Assembly (NCBI GenBank): GCA_021413885.1
Contig: JAIOPM010000043.1
Location: 62,001-126,000 of the forward strand
Origin: Planctomycetota bacterium
GTDB taxonomy: Bacteria; Planctomycetota; UBA1135; GCA-002686595
DNA: 64,000 bases
Reading direction: 5' to 3'
The translations under genes were made by a program, and so were the position numbers. Below, one piece after another: positions 42,159 to 50,281 of this stretch. Below the pieces are notes generated by a model, which saw only the letters and a program-made list of their open reading frames with translations, was not told the origin of the DNA and searched no databases. The number at the start of each line of letters is the position of its first letter. The first letter of the stretch is position 1.

Positions 42159-44834
42159 ATGGAACTCGCCAAGAACTTCGAACCGAAAGTCCACGAACCC
42201 GCGATCTACCGCGCGTGGGCCGAGAGCGGCGGATTCGCGCCGCGCGCGCCCGGCCCGAAGTCCAAGGGCACGTTCACGGTGATGATCCCGCCGCCGAACG
42301 TCACCGGCGTGCTGCACATGGGCCACGCGCTCAACAACACGATCCAGGACATCGTCGTGCGCCATCGGCGCCTGCAGGGCTTCGAGACGTTGTGGGTGCC
42401 GGGCACCGACCACGCGGGGATCGCGACGCAGGCGGTCGTCGAGAAGAAGCTCTTCCAAGAGAAGAAGATCAAGCGCGAGGAGCTCGGCCGCGAAGCCTTC
42501 CAGAAGGAAGTCTGGGCGTGGAAGGAGAAGTACGGCAACACGATCCTCGAGCAGTTGCGCGGTCTCGGTTCGTCGTGCGATTGGTCGCGCACCAAGTTCA
42601 CGCTCGACGAGGACATGTCGCGCGCCGTGCGCGAAGCGTTCGTGCGCCTGTTCGACAAAGGCCTCGTCTACCGCGGCGCGCGGCTCGTCAACTGGGACTG
42701 CGTGCTCGGCACGGCGGTGTCCGACGACGAGATCGAATACGCGGAGCGCAAGGGCAAGCTGTGGCAGATCCGCTATCCGCTCGACGGACGGCCGGGCGAA
42801 TTCCTCACGGTCGCGACGACGCGGCCGGAGACGTTGCTCGGCGACACCGGCGTCGCCGTCAATCCGAACGACGAACGCTACAAGCATTTGATCGGCAAGC
42901 ACGCGCTGCTGCCGTTCCTCGGCCGCAAGCTCCCGATCGTCGGCGACGAGACCGTCGAAGCGAGCTTCGGCACCGGCGCGGTCAAGATCACGCCGGGCCA
43001 CGATCCCGCGGACTACGAACGCGGCGCGCGCTTCAAGTTGCCGATCGTGCTCGTGATCGAGAAGGACGGCCGCATGAGCGCCGAGGCCGGCCCGTTCGCC
43101 GGTCTGTCGCGCGAGAAGGCGCGCGATGCGGTGGTGAAGGAGCTCGACGCGCTCGGGCTCCTCGGCGAGGTTTCCGATCACGTCCACAACGTCGCACTCA
43201 GCGATCGCTCGAAGTCGGTGATCGAACCGATGGTCAGCGAACAGTGGTTCGTGAAGATGCGCCCGCTCGCCGTGCCCGCGATCGCTGCGGTGAAGAACGG
43301 CTCGTTGCGCTTCAGTCCTGAGCGTTGGACCAAGGTCTACCTCGACTGGCTCACCAACGTGCAGGACTGGTGCATCAGCCGCCAACTGTGGTGGGGGCAC
43401 CGCATCCCGGTTTGGTACGACGAGGACGGCGTGCCGGTCGCGTCGCGCACCGATCTCGCGCTCGGCGCGCCGCACCCGATCACCAAGAAGCCGATCGTGC
43501 GCCAGGACGAGGACGTGCTCGACACGTGGGCGTCGTCGTGGCTGTGGCCTTTCGCGACGCTCGGTTGGCCGGAGAAGAGCCCCGACCTCGCGCGCTTCTA
43601 CCCGACGCAGTTCCTGTCGACGGCGAAGGAAATCATCTACCTCTGGGTCGCGCGCATGGTGATGGCCGGCTACGAGTTCATGGATCACCTGCCGGAGGAG
43701 CAGCGTTGTCCGTTCTCCGTCGTCAACATCCACGCGACCGTGCTCGACGCGCAAGGTCGGCGCATGTCGAAGTCGCTCGGCAACGGCATCGATCCGCTCG
43801 AGCTGATCGAGAAGTACGGCGCCGACGCGGTGCGTCTCTGCTTGGTGCTGTTGACCAAGGAAGGCCAGGACACGCGCCTCGCGCCCGAACGGATCGAGCA
43901 AGGCTTCCGCTTCGGCAACAAAGTGTGGAACGCGGCGCGCTTCGTGCTCGCGAACCTCGACGGCGAACGCGGCGCCGGGACGTCCGCGACCGCGACGCGT
44001 CTCGAAGATCGTTGGATCCTCTCGCGCCTCGAGCGCACGCGTAGCCAAGTCACGAAGGCGTTCGACGAGTACCGCTTCAACGACGCGGCGGTCGAGCTCT
44101 ATCGCTTCGTCTGGAACGACTTCTGTGATTGGTACATCGAGCTCGCGAAGCCGCGCTTCGGCGCGAACGACGCTTCCGGCGCCGCGGTGCGCGGGACGCT
44201 GGTGCGCGTGCTGACCGATACGCTCGCGCTGTTGCACCCGGTGATGCCGTACTTGACCGAGGCGTTGTGGAGCGCGCTCCACGAGACGCTTGGAACCAAG
44301 TCGGTGCCGATGTTGATGAACTCCGGCTGGCCGACCGGCGAAGGCCTCGCGATCGACGCCGCCGCCGAGAGCGACATGGCCGTGATCCAGGACTTGGTGA
44401 AGGCTGTGCGCAACGTGCGCGCGCTGTGCATGCTCGGCGAACGTCAACCGCTGACCGCGCGCATCGCAGCACCGCGCGCGGCCGAACGCCGCGTGCTCGA
44501 AGAACACGCTGCGACCGCGCGCGCCCTCGCGTTCCTCGAGAGCTTCGAGATCTCCGAACGCGTCGACCGCCCCGCCGCTTCCGCGTGCGCGGTCGCCGGC
44601 GGCATCGAAGCCTTCGTCGCGCTCGGCGCGTCGACCGACATGGCGAAGTTGAAGGACGCGCTCGGCAAACGCCTCGAGAAACTCGAGAAGGGCGTCACGG
44701 GCGCGAAGGCGAAACTCGCCAACGAGAACTTCATCGCCCGCGCCGACCCCGACATCGTGGTGGAAGAACGCGCGCGCCTCGCCGAACTGGAACTCGAAGC
44801 CGCCTTGCTGCGCCGCAACCTCGCGGGGCTCTGA
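42159..44834 (+). CDS. valS: Valyl-tRNA synthetase
   Basis: Class I aminoacyl-tRNA synthetase, 891 residues. HIGH-type motif in 'PPPNVTGVLHMGHAL' (about 41-55), 'GTDHAGIATQ', the editing (CP1) domain with 'TTRPETLLGDTGVAVNP', KMSKS-type motif 'GRRMSKSLGNG', the anticodon-binding helical domain and the C-terminal coiled coil ('LGKRLEKLEKGVTGAKAKL') typical of ValRS. Start ATG 42159 matches family starts ('MELAKNFEPK'); an in-frame GTG 12 nt upstream is a weaker alternative. Essential housekeeping gene. Confidence 0.98.
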   Translation: MELAKNFEPKVHEPAIYRAWAESGGFAPRAPGPKSKGTFTVMIPPPNVTGVLHMGHALNNTIQDIVVRHRRLQGFETLWVPGTDHAGIATQAVVEKKLFQEKKIKREELGREAFQKEVWAWKEKYGNTILEQLRGLGSSCDWSRTKFTLDEDMSRAVREAFVRLFDKGLVYRGARLVNWDCVLGTAVSDDEIEYAERKGKLWQIRYPLDGRPGEFLTVATTRPETLLGDTGVAVNPNDERYKHLIGKHALLPFLGRKLPIVGDETVEASFGTGAVKITPGHDPADYERGARFKLPIVLVIEKDGRMSAEAGPFAGLSREKARDAVVKELDALGLLGEVSDHVHNVALSDRSKSVIEPMVSEQWFVKMRPLAVPAIAAVKNGSLRFSPERWTKVYLDWLTNVQDWCISRQLWWGHRIPVWYDEDGVPVASRTDLALGAPHPITKKPIVRQDEDVLDTWASSWLWPFATLGWPEKSPDLARFYPTQFLSTAKEIIYLWVARMVMAGYEFMDHLPEEQRCPFSVVNIHATVLDAQGRRMSKSLGNGIDPLELIEKYGADAVRLCLVLLTKEGQDTRLAPERIEQGFRFGNKVWNAARFVLANLDGERGAGTSATATRLEDRWILSRLERTRSQVTKAFDEYRFNDAAVELYRFVWNDFCDWYIELAKPRFGANDASGAAVRGTLVRVLTDTLALLHPVMPYLTEALWSALHETLGTKSVPMLMNSGWPTGEGLAIDAAAESDMAVIQDLVKAVRNVRALCMLGERQPLTARIAAPRAAERRVLEEHAATARALAFLESFEISERVDRPAASACAVAGGIEAFVALGASTDMAKLKDALGKRLEKLEKGVTGAKAKLANENFIARADPDIVVEERARLAELELEAALLRRNLAGL

Positions 44835-44930
44835 GCGTCGCACACACCCTGCTCGCCACCGTCCCTGAGTTGCTCGCGTCGGCAGGAGCGCCTCGCGCAC
44901 GGATCACTTGTTCGCGTCGGATCTTCGTGA

Positions 44931-45284
44931 TCAGAGCTCGTCCGCGCGAGTCCGTCCCTTCGGCGTTAGGTTGAGCCAGCAAACCTCGCCGAGATCCGGG
45001 CCGTCGGGCAGCGCGCGCCATTCGCTCTCGATGCGTTGCAGCGCAACGTCCGGCGTCGCAGTCCACGGAACGAATCCCACACCGGCTTTCACGTCGCCGA
45101 CCACGAAGAGGTCGTCGTGAAGCATACGGCGAATCAGTTCGAGCGAACGGTCACGAACCGCGTCCGCTGACGTCGTGTGTCCCGTCGTGCGGACGACGGA
45201 CGCGACCTCCGCCGCTTGAATCCAGTCGTCGAGGCCGCGGATCAGGAGTTCCTCGAAGCAGGCATCCATTGCCGCGTTTGACAC
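44931..45284 (-). CDS. Small protein of unknown function
   Basis: 117 residues, acidic, no signal peptide or membrane segment. 'FEELLIRGLDDWIQAAEVAS' is a helical start; 'RSLELIRRMLHDDLFVVGDV' and 'GFVPWTATPDVALQRIESEW' form a recognisable two-part body with a short beta stretch, and the C-terminus has 'LNLTPKGRTRAD'. Family not recognised with certainty. Codon use matches neighbouring genes, so it is real. GTG 45284 begins 4 nt after the FGE-like gene stop; an ATG at 45269 is an alternative. It faces valS tail-to-tail across 96 nt that hold nothing else recognised. Confidence 0.7.
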   Translation of the reverse strand: MSNAAMDACFEELLIRGLDDWIQAAEVASVVRTTGHTTSADAVRDRSLELIRRMLHDDLFVVGDVKAGVGFVPWTATPDVALQRIESEWRALPDGPDLGEVCWLNLTPKGRTRADEL

Positions 45285-45288
45285 GCGG

Positions 45289-46884
45289 CTATCGCCGCCA
45301 GCCGCTGCCCAACGACGCGGGCGCGAAGTCGAGCGTGAACTCGAACGAGACGCCGCGTTGGGAGACGCGGGAGAGAGCTCGCGTCCGGAACGAGGCGCGG
45401 TCCGGCGTCGCGCCGTCGCCGCCGGTCGAGAGTTCGATCGCGGCGGGCGCGGGGCGGCCGAATTCGATGCGCGCGAGTTCGATCGTCGCCGCGATCTCGC
45501 CGGTCGGTTTCGCGAACGACAGACGATCGCGCGTCGGGTCGGATTCGTCGCGGGCGAGCGCGACGACGTACGTTCCGGCGGCGAGGTTCGGTCCTTCGAC
45601 CTTGCGGCTCGTCGAGAACACGCCGAGCGCCACGCGGCCCTCGCGCTTCACGCGCTCGCGCAGCTCGGCGAGGCTCGAATCGACGAGGCCGGTCGCGGAG
45701 ACGAACAGCAAGTACTCGTAGCCGGTGATCACCGCATAGCCCGGCAACGCCTCGACGCGCGGCTTGCCGTTCTCGTCGCGGCCTTGGCGCGTCGCGGTGC
45801 CGGGCGCCGAGCTCCAACGGTCGATGCACAGCGGCGTGTTCGCGTCGAGCGACAGACGGAAGGGCTCGAGCGCTCCCGCGAGGTCGAGATCGATCACGTT
45901 CTGCGTGAGATCGGCGAAGCGCGTGTCGCTCGCCGCGCAACGGAAGCCGAGCGCGTCGGTCAGCGCCGTCGCCTCGACCGCGCGCCGCGTCGAGAGCCGC
46001 GCTTCGAGGCGTCCGTTCTGGAACGAGCCGCCGACGATCACGCGCCGCAGCGGATCGAAGCGCGCGATCGAATCGATCACTTGGAGCTCGCCGTCGCGCT
46101 GCACGCGGATCTGGAGCTCCTTGTAGCCCGGGTACCCCGCGTACGCGTTCGCCGTCCACTCCCACACGTTGCCGGCGAGATCCTCGAGCAGCGTGCGCGT
46201 CGCGCCGGCGTGGAACGAGCCGACCGGACGCGGGCGGCTCTCGCGTTGCGCTTGGTTCGCGCAGTACGCGTCGTCGTCCCAGTCGTTGCCCCACGGATAG
46301 AGCGAAGCGGAGTTCATGCGCCCCGCGCGTTGGTATTCGAACTCGGTCATCAAGCGCAGTCCGGCCCAGCGGGCGTACGCGCGTGCGTCGGCGTGGTCGA
46401 CGAAGACGACGGGCAAGCACTCTTCGCCCGCGGGCACCGTCCACGCTTCGTCGCCGGAGTGCGCGCTCCACCAAGCTTCCGCGTCGAACTCGCGGTCGGC
46501 GCCGGGATCCTGGCCCGCTTCGCGCGCCTTGGCGCGGCGTTCGGATTCCTCCGCGGGGAAACGTCGTTGCGCTTCCTCGATCGCCGCGCGGCCCCAACTG
46601 CGCGGCGGGCGATGGCCGGTCGCTTGGACGAACGCGGCGTACTGCTCGTTGGTCACTTCGTTGACCATCAGGAAGAAGCCGTCGACCTTGCGCTCGTGCT
46701 GCGGCGTCTCCGCGGCGATCGCGTTGAAGAGCACCGGATACTTCTGCCCGAGCGCGAGCGCCTGATCGACCGACGTGCCGATCTTCGTGCGTCCGCCGTC
46801 GATCCACACCAGGCCCGGCGGAGCCGCGGGTTTGAGCTGAGGAACGAACGCGAGCAGGAACGCGAGCGCTTGGACGAACACCAT
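45289..46884 (-). CDS. Exported FGE/SUMF-domain protein
   Basis: 531 residues. Signal peptide (about 1-20), then a formylglycine-generating-enzyme-type domain (about 25-330): 'VNEVTNEQYAAFV', 'GLRLMTEFEYQRAGR', 'YPWGNDWDDDAYCANQ', 'DLAGNVWEWTANAY', 'VIVGGSF' and 'ALGFRCAAS'. The copper-ligand Cys pair of aerobic FGE is not intact: only the Cys in G-F-R-C is present, and the earlier position reads 'LSTRRAVEAT' without Cys. It is thus unlikely to mature the sulfatase at 1-1277. The C-terminal 200 residues form a beta-rich domain of unknown role. ATG 46884. Confidence 0.87.
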   Translation of the reverse strand: MVFVQALAFLLAFVPQLKPAAPPGLVWIDGGRTKIGTSVDQALALGQKYPVLFNAIAAETPQHERKVDGFFLMVNEVTNEQYAAFVQATGHRPPRSWGRAAIEEAQRRFPAEESERRAKAREAGQDPGADREFDAEAWWSAHSGDEAWTVPAGEECLPVVFVDHADARAYARWAGLRLMTEFEYQRAGRMNSASLYPWGNDWDDDAYCANQAQRESRPRPVGSFHAGATRTLLEDLAGNVWEWTANAYAGYPGYKELQIRVQRDGELQVIDSIARFDPLRRVIVGGSFQNGRLEARLSTRRAVEATALTDALGFRCAASDTRFADLTQNVIDLDLAGALEPFRLSLDANTPLCIDRWSSAPGTATRQGRDENGKPRVEALPGYAVITGYEYLLFVSATGLVDSSLAELRERVKREGRVALGVFSTSRKVEGPNLAAGTYVVALARDESDPTRDRLSFAKPTGEIAATIELARIEFGRPAPAAIELSTGGDGATPDRASFRTRALSRVSQRGVSFEFTLDFAPASLGSGWRR

Positions 46885-47050
46885 GGTGCCGGGGCGGATG
46901 TTAGTCGGACGCGATGGCGCCGACTACTCGCACCTTGCGCGTCGCGGGCGCCGTGCACGACGGTCGGAGAGCGGTTCGCGCGCTTGTTCGCGTTCGAACG
47001 TGGCGGGAGGCGCTCTTGTGCGACATCTTGTGCGGCCCCCTGACCTAGCG

Positions 47051-48034
47051 ATGAGCCCCTCTTCTCCCGAACCCGACGAGCTGCGCCGCCTGGTCGTCCC
47101 GACCGATGCCGACGGCGAGCGCCTCGACCGTTTCCTCGCCCGCCTGTGCGGCGAGGTTTCGCGGACGCGGTTGCAGGAGCTCGTCCGCGCCGGCGCCGTG
47201 CGCGTCGACGGCGCGGTCGCGGACCGGCCGAGTCGGAATCTCTCCGCCGACGAAGTCGTCGAGATCGAGTTGAAGTCCCGCGTCGTCGCCGAGGAGCCGT
47301 CGCTCGAGGGCCTGGAACTCTCGGTCGTCTACGAGGACGAGTTCTTCGCGATCATCGACAAGCCCGCGGGCTTGTTGTCGCATCCCGGCGCGAACACGCA
47401 CGGGGCGAGCGTCAGCGCGCTCGCCCGTCGCCGTTGGGGCGACTTGCCGGCGCTGCAAGGCGCGGATCGTCCGGGCATCGTTCACCGCCTCGACGTCGGC
47501 ACCAGCGGCCTGATGGTGATCGGGCGTGAGCCGACGACGTTCGAGAACTTGCTCCAGCAATTCCGCGAGCGCCGCGTCGAGAAAACCTACTACGCGATCG
47601 TCCACGGCGAGCCGCGTTTCGACACCGGTTGGATCGAGGCGCCGATCGGCCGTTCGCCGTCGCGGCCCGATCGCATGAGCATCGTCGAAGGCGGCGGCGG
47701 GCGCGACGCGTCGACGTACTACCAGGTGCTCGAGCGTTTCCGCGGTTTCGGGTTCCTCGCGTGCCGTCCGAAGACCGGCCGCACGCACCAGATCCGCGTG
47801 CACCTCGACCACATCGAGCTTCCGTTGGTCGGCGACGTGCTCTACCGGCGTCGCGGTCCGCACGTGGTCAAGCTCGCCGCCGAAGCGCCGCAGCTCGGAC
47901 GTCAAGCGTTGCACGCCGGGCGGCTCGCGCTCGCGCATCCGAAGACAGGTGAGCCGCTGGCGTTCGAGTCGCCGCTCGCGCCGGATCTGCTGGCGCTGCT
48001 CGAGTGGTTGCGCGAGCACCACCCGCGCGTCTGA
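47051..48034 (+). CDS. RluD-family 23S rRNA/tRNA pseudouridine synthase
   Basis: 327 residues. N-terminal S4-like RNA-binding domain (about 17-80; 'RLDRFLARLCGEVSRTRLQE') and the RsuA/RluA catalytic domain with the active-site Asp in 'HRLDVGTSGLMVIG' and 'GRTHQIRVHLDHI'. Cytoplasmic, isomerises specific uridines in rRNA or tRNA. ATG 47051 begins the conserved part; upstream in-frame sequence to 46883 lies in the divergent gap. It is divergent from the FGE-like gene and ends 2 nt before the stop of a minus-strand small gene. Confidence 0.95.
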   Translation: MSPSSPEPDELRRLVVPTDADGERLDRFLARLCGEVSRTRLQELVRAGAVRVDGAVADRPSRNLSADEVVEIELKSRVVAEEPSLEGLELSVVYEDEFFAIIDKPAGLLSHPGANTHGASVSALARRRWGDLPALQGADRPGIVHRLDVGTSGLMVIGREPTTFENLLQQFRERRVEKTYYAIVHGEPRFDTGWIEAPIGRSPSRPDRMSIVEGGGGRDASTYYQVLERFRGFGFLACRPKTGRTHQIRVHLDHIELPLVGDVLYRRRGPHVVKLAAEAPQLGRQALHAGRLALAHPKTGEPLAFESPLAPDLLALLEWLREHHPRV

Positions 48035-48036
48035 GT

Positions 48037-48201
48037 TCAGCGCGCAGGCGTGGTCGGCGCGGTGGGAGTGTCCGACGCGCGCACGCCGCCGTCGCGGACC
48101 GCTCGCGCGTGCTGGACGAACCAGTAGATCGAGACCGCGAGGATCAAGGCGATGCCGCCGAGGGTCACGATCACCACACGTTTGCCGGAGACGGGGCGCA
48201 T
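48037..48201 (-). CDS. 54-residue single-pass membrane protein
   Basis: Short open frame on the minus strand, ATG 48201 to TGA 48037. It reads as a basic start (M-R-P-V-S-G-K-R), one strong membrane helix (about 9-29, 'VVIVTLGGIALILAVSIYWFV'-like; quoted in part as 'VTLGGIALILAVSIYWF'), then a short polar, Thr/Pro/Ala-rich tail. Codon use is GC-biased as in neighbouring genes. It lies tail-to-tail with the pseudouridine synthase gene. Family unknown. It might interact with a larger membrane complex. Confidence 0.6.
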   Translation of the reverse strand: MRPVSGKRVVIVTLGGIALILAVSIYWFVQHARAVRDGGVRASDTPTAPTTPAR

Positions 48202-48293
48202 CGCGCCATCGTAGGGGCGACGCGAGCTCCAGCCGACCGTACGCGAATCGAAAAATGTCGGTGGGGGACTAGCGCGGACGCCCGAGCCTTCGT

Positions 48294-48307
48294 ACTACCG
48301 TGGTAGT
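48294..48307 (+). promoter_or_regulatory. Operator dyad for the BlaI-type repressor
   Basis: ACTACC (48294-48299), GT, GGTAGT (48302-48307): a perfect 6-2-6 inverted repeat, 23 nt before the repressor start. It resembles the TACTACA-type dyads bound by BlaI/MecI. The flanking words GCGAATCGA occur at 48243 and 48309. It is the natural autoregulatory site; repressor binding itself is inference. Confidence 0.65.
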
Positions 48308-48330
48308 TGCGAATCGACGGGAGCCCCACG

Positions 48331-48729
48331 ATGTCCAAGAAGACCCACCACCTCGGCGAACTCCAGTACGCGATCATGCGCGTGCTGTGGAGCGCCGGCG
48401 AAGCGAGCGTCGGCGACGTCTGCCAGACGCTGCCGAAGGAACACCAACGCGCGCCGACCACGATCGCGACCATGCTGACGAAGATGGAGCGCAAGGGCGT
48501 GGTCTCGCACCGCGCCGAGGGCCGCGTGTTCGTCTACCGCGCGAAGATCCGCGAGGCGGACGTGCACCGTTCGATGGTCAGCGACTTGACCGAGCGTCTC
48601 TTCGAAGGCGACGCCGCGGCGTTGGTCAGTCACCTGCTCGCCGAACGCGAGTTCGACAGCGACGAGCTCGCGCGCATCCGCGCCCTGATCGACCGCCAAG
48701 GCAAGAAGGACTCCGGCCATGGTCGCTGA
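48331..48729 (+). CDS. BlaI/MecI-family transcriptional repressor
   Basis: 132 residues. N-terminal winged-helix DNA-binding domain ('LGELQYAIMRVLWSAGEASV', 'TTIATMLTKMERKGVVSHRA') followed by the dimerisation helices, including the 'SLVSHLL'-like region ('AAALVSHLLAEREFDSDEL') near the site that is cut in staphylococcal BlaI. Represses its own operon from the dyad at 48294-48307; the M56 peptidase downstream is expected to relieve repression. ATG 48331 has GGGAG (48319-48323) 7 nt upstream; the open frame starting at 48307 overlaps the operator. It overlaps the next gene by 11 nt. Confidence 0.95.
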   Translation: MSKKTHHLGELQYAIMRVLWSAGEASVGDVCQTLPKEHQRAPTTIATMLTKMERKGVVSHRAEGRVFVYRAKIREADVHRSMVSDLTERLFEGDAAALVSHLLAEREFDSDELARIRALIDRQGKKDSGHGR

Positions 48730-50281
48730 GCGCGCGGTCGAACTCGCGGTCGCGTACCTCGCGACCTATGCGTTGCACGCGACGCTCTTGTGCGGCGCGG
48801 CGTGGTTCGTGTCGCGGCGTTCGGGGCTGCGCGCTCCGGTCGCGGTCGAGCGCTTGCTGCGCGCCGCGCTGGTCGGCGGCATCTTCACCGCGGGCATCCA
48901 AGTCGGGCTCGGCTTCGAGCCGATCGGCGGACGCATCGATCTCGCGGCGCCCGCGGAGCTCCGCCGCAGCCCGCCGACCTTCGCGCCGGCGCCGACTACG
49001 GCCGAACGCGCGACGACGTTCGAGTTCGCGCCGAACTTGCAGTGGGCGTCCGCGCCGACGGTCAACGTCGAGCTTCCGCGGCTGTTGCCGAACGCGCGTC
49101 CGCTTGCGCGGCCCGCGGTGGTGCGCGCTCCGGCGTGGCGGCCGAGCGTGAAACAAGCCGTGCTCGCGTTGTGGCTCGCGGGCGTCGCCGTCGGGCTCGC
49201 GCTCGCGTTGCGCGACGTCGTCGCGTTGCGGCGCACGCTGAAGTGGCGCACGACGTTGAAGGGCGGGCCGGTGCACCGCGTGCTGCACGAACTGCGCGTC
49301 GAGGCGGGTGTCACGCGTTCCGTGCGGTTGTCGATCGCGCCGCGCGCCAACGTGCCGCTCTCGTTCGGCCTGTGGCGCGGCGAGATCGCGCTGCCGCCGC
49401 GGACGCTCGAGGAGCTCGACGTCGAGGAACAGCGCGCCGTTCTTGCGCACGAGCTCGCGCACCTCGTGCGCCGCGACATCGCGTGGCTCTGGATCAACCG
49501 CGCGATCGGCATCGTGTTCTGGTTCCAGCCGCTCAATCGCCTCGTCTCGTGCGAGCTCGAGCGCCGTGCCGAGTTCGCCGCCGACCGTTGGGCCCATCGA
49601 CGGATCGGTTCGGGCGCCGCACTCGCGAGCGCGTTGGCCGAGATCGCCGCGTGGTTGATCGAAGAGCGTCGCGCTCTACCCGCCGCGCCGATGGCGCGCG
49701 AACGTTCGCAGCTCGCGCGGCGCGTCGAGACGTTGCTCGCGGGCGATGCGCTCGCCGCCGTCGAGCCTCGATCGCTCAGCGCGATCGCGCCGCTCGCGTG
49801 CGCCGTGGTCGCGGCGTGGGCGCCGGCGTTCGCGGCGTCTTCGCCGCACGCGGCTCCGCGCGTCGACGTTCCCGTCGCGCGCGACACCGAGCCCGCGTCC
49901 GAGGAATCCAAGGCCGACGATTCCGCGGCCGCGGAGTGCGCGAGCGACGAAGCGCTGCCCGCTCTCGACGAAGCCGCGTTCGCGGTCGCCGAACCGACGC
50001 CGCGCGAGGTCTTCGAAACCGCGGCCGCGTCGTTGGATCAGGAGATCGAAGCCCTCGACGCCGAGCTCTCGGAACTCGAGAGCGAATTCTCCGCCGGCGA
50101 GCGCGACGAGGCGATCGAAGCGCAGCTCGCGCTCCTGCGCGCGCGCATCGCGCGCCTCGCCGAGCGCCGCGGCCGTCTGCGCGACCTGTTCCTCGCGCTC
50201 ACCCACGAACTCGACGCCGCGTCGGCGACGTCGCCCGAAGACACTTCACTGCTCGAATCCGCTCCGGAGGAAACTCGATGA
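48719..50281 (+). CDS. M56 (BlaR1-type) membrane zinc peptidase
   Basis: 520 residues. Membrane segments near 10-30, 40-60, 145-165 and 255-275 surround the zinc site H-E-L-A-H (His244, Glu245, His248) with the third-ligand region 'CELERRAEFAADRW' downstream. A final membrane segment ('LSAIAPLACAVVAAWAPAF', about 353-371) leads to an extracytoplasmic, Asp/Glu/Ala-rich, coiled-coil C-terminus ('EIEALDAELSELESEF'). There is no penicillin-binding sensor domain, so the signal is not a beta-lactam read in the BlaR1 way. ATG 48719 overlaps blaI-like gene by 11 nt; TGA overlaps the next ATG. Confidence 0.92.
   Translation: MVAERAVELAVAYLATYALHATLLCGAAWFVSRRSGLRAPVAVERLLRAALVGGIFTAGIQVGLGFEPIGGRIDLAAPAELRRSPPTFAPAPTTAERATTFEFAPNLQWASAPTVNVELPRLLPNARPLARPAVVRAPAWRPSVKQAVLALWLAGVAVGLALALRDVVALRRTLKWRTTLKGGPVHRVLHELRVEAGVTRSVRLSIAPRANVPLSFGLWRGEIALPPRTLEELDVEEQRAVLAHELAHLVRRDIAWLWINRAIGIVFWFQPLNRLVSCELERRAEFAADRWAHRRIGSGAALASALAEIAAWLIEERRALPAAPMARERSQLARRVETLLAGDALAAVEPRSLSAIAPLACAVVAAWAPAFAASSPHAAPRVDVPVARDTEPASEESKADDSAAAECASDEALPALDEAAFAVAEPTPREVFETAAASLDQEIEALDAELSELESEFSAGERDEAIEAQLALLRARIARLAERRGRLRDLFLALTHELDAASATSPEDTSLLESAPEETR

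Noticed and set aside
44850..44935. GATCAC/GTGATC inverted repeat between valS and the small minus gene as a terminator
   Set aside because: Only 6 bp with a long loop and no T-run on either strand.
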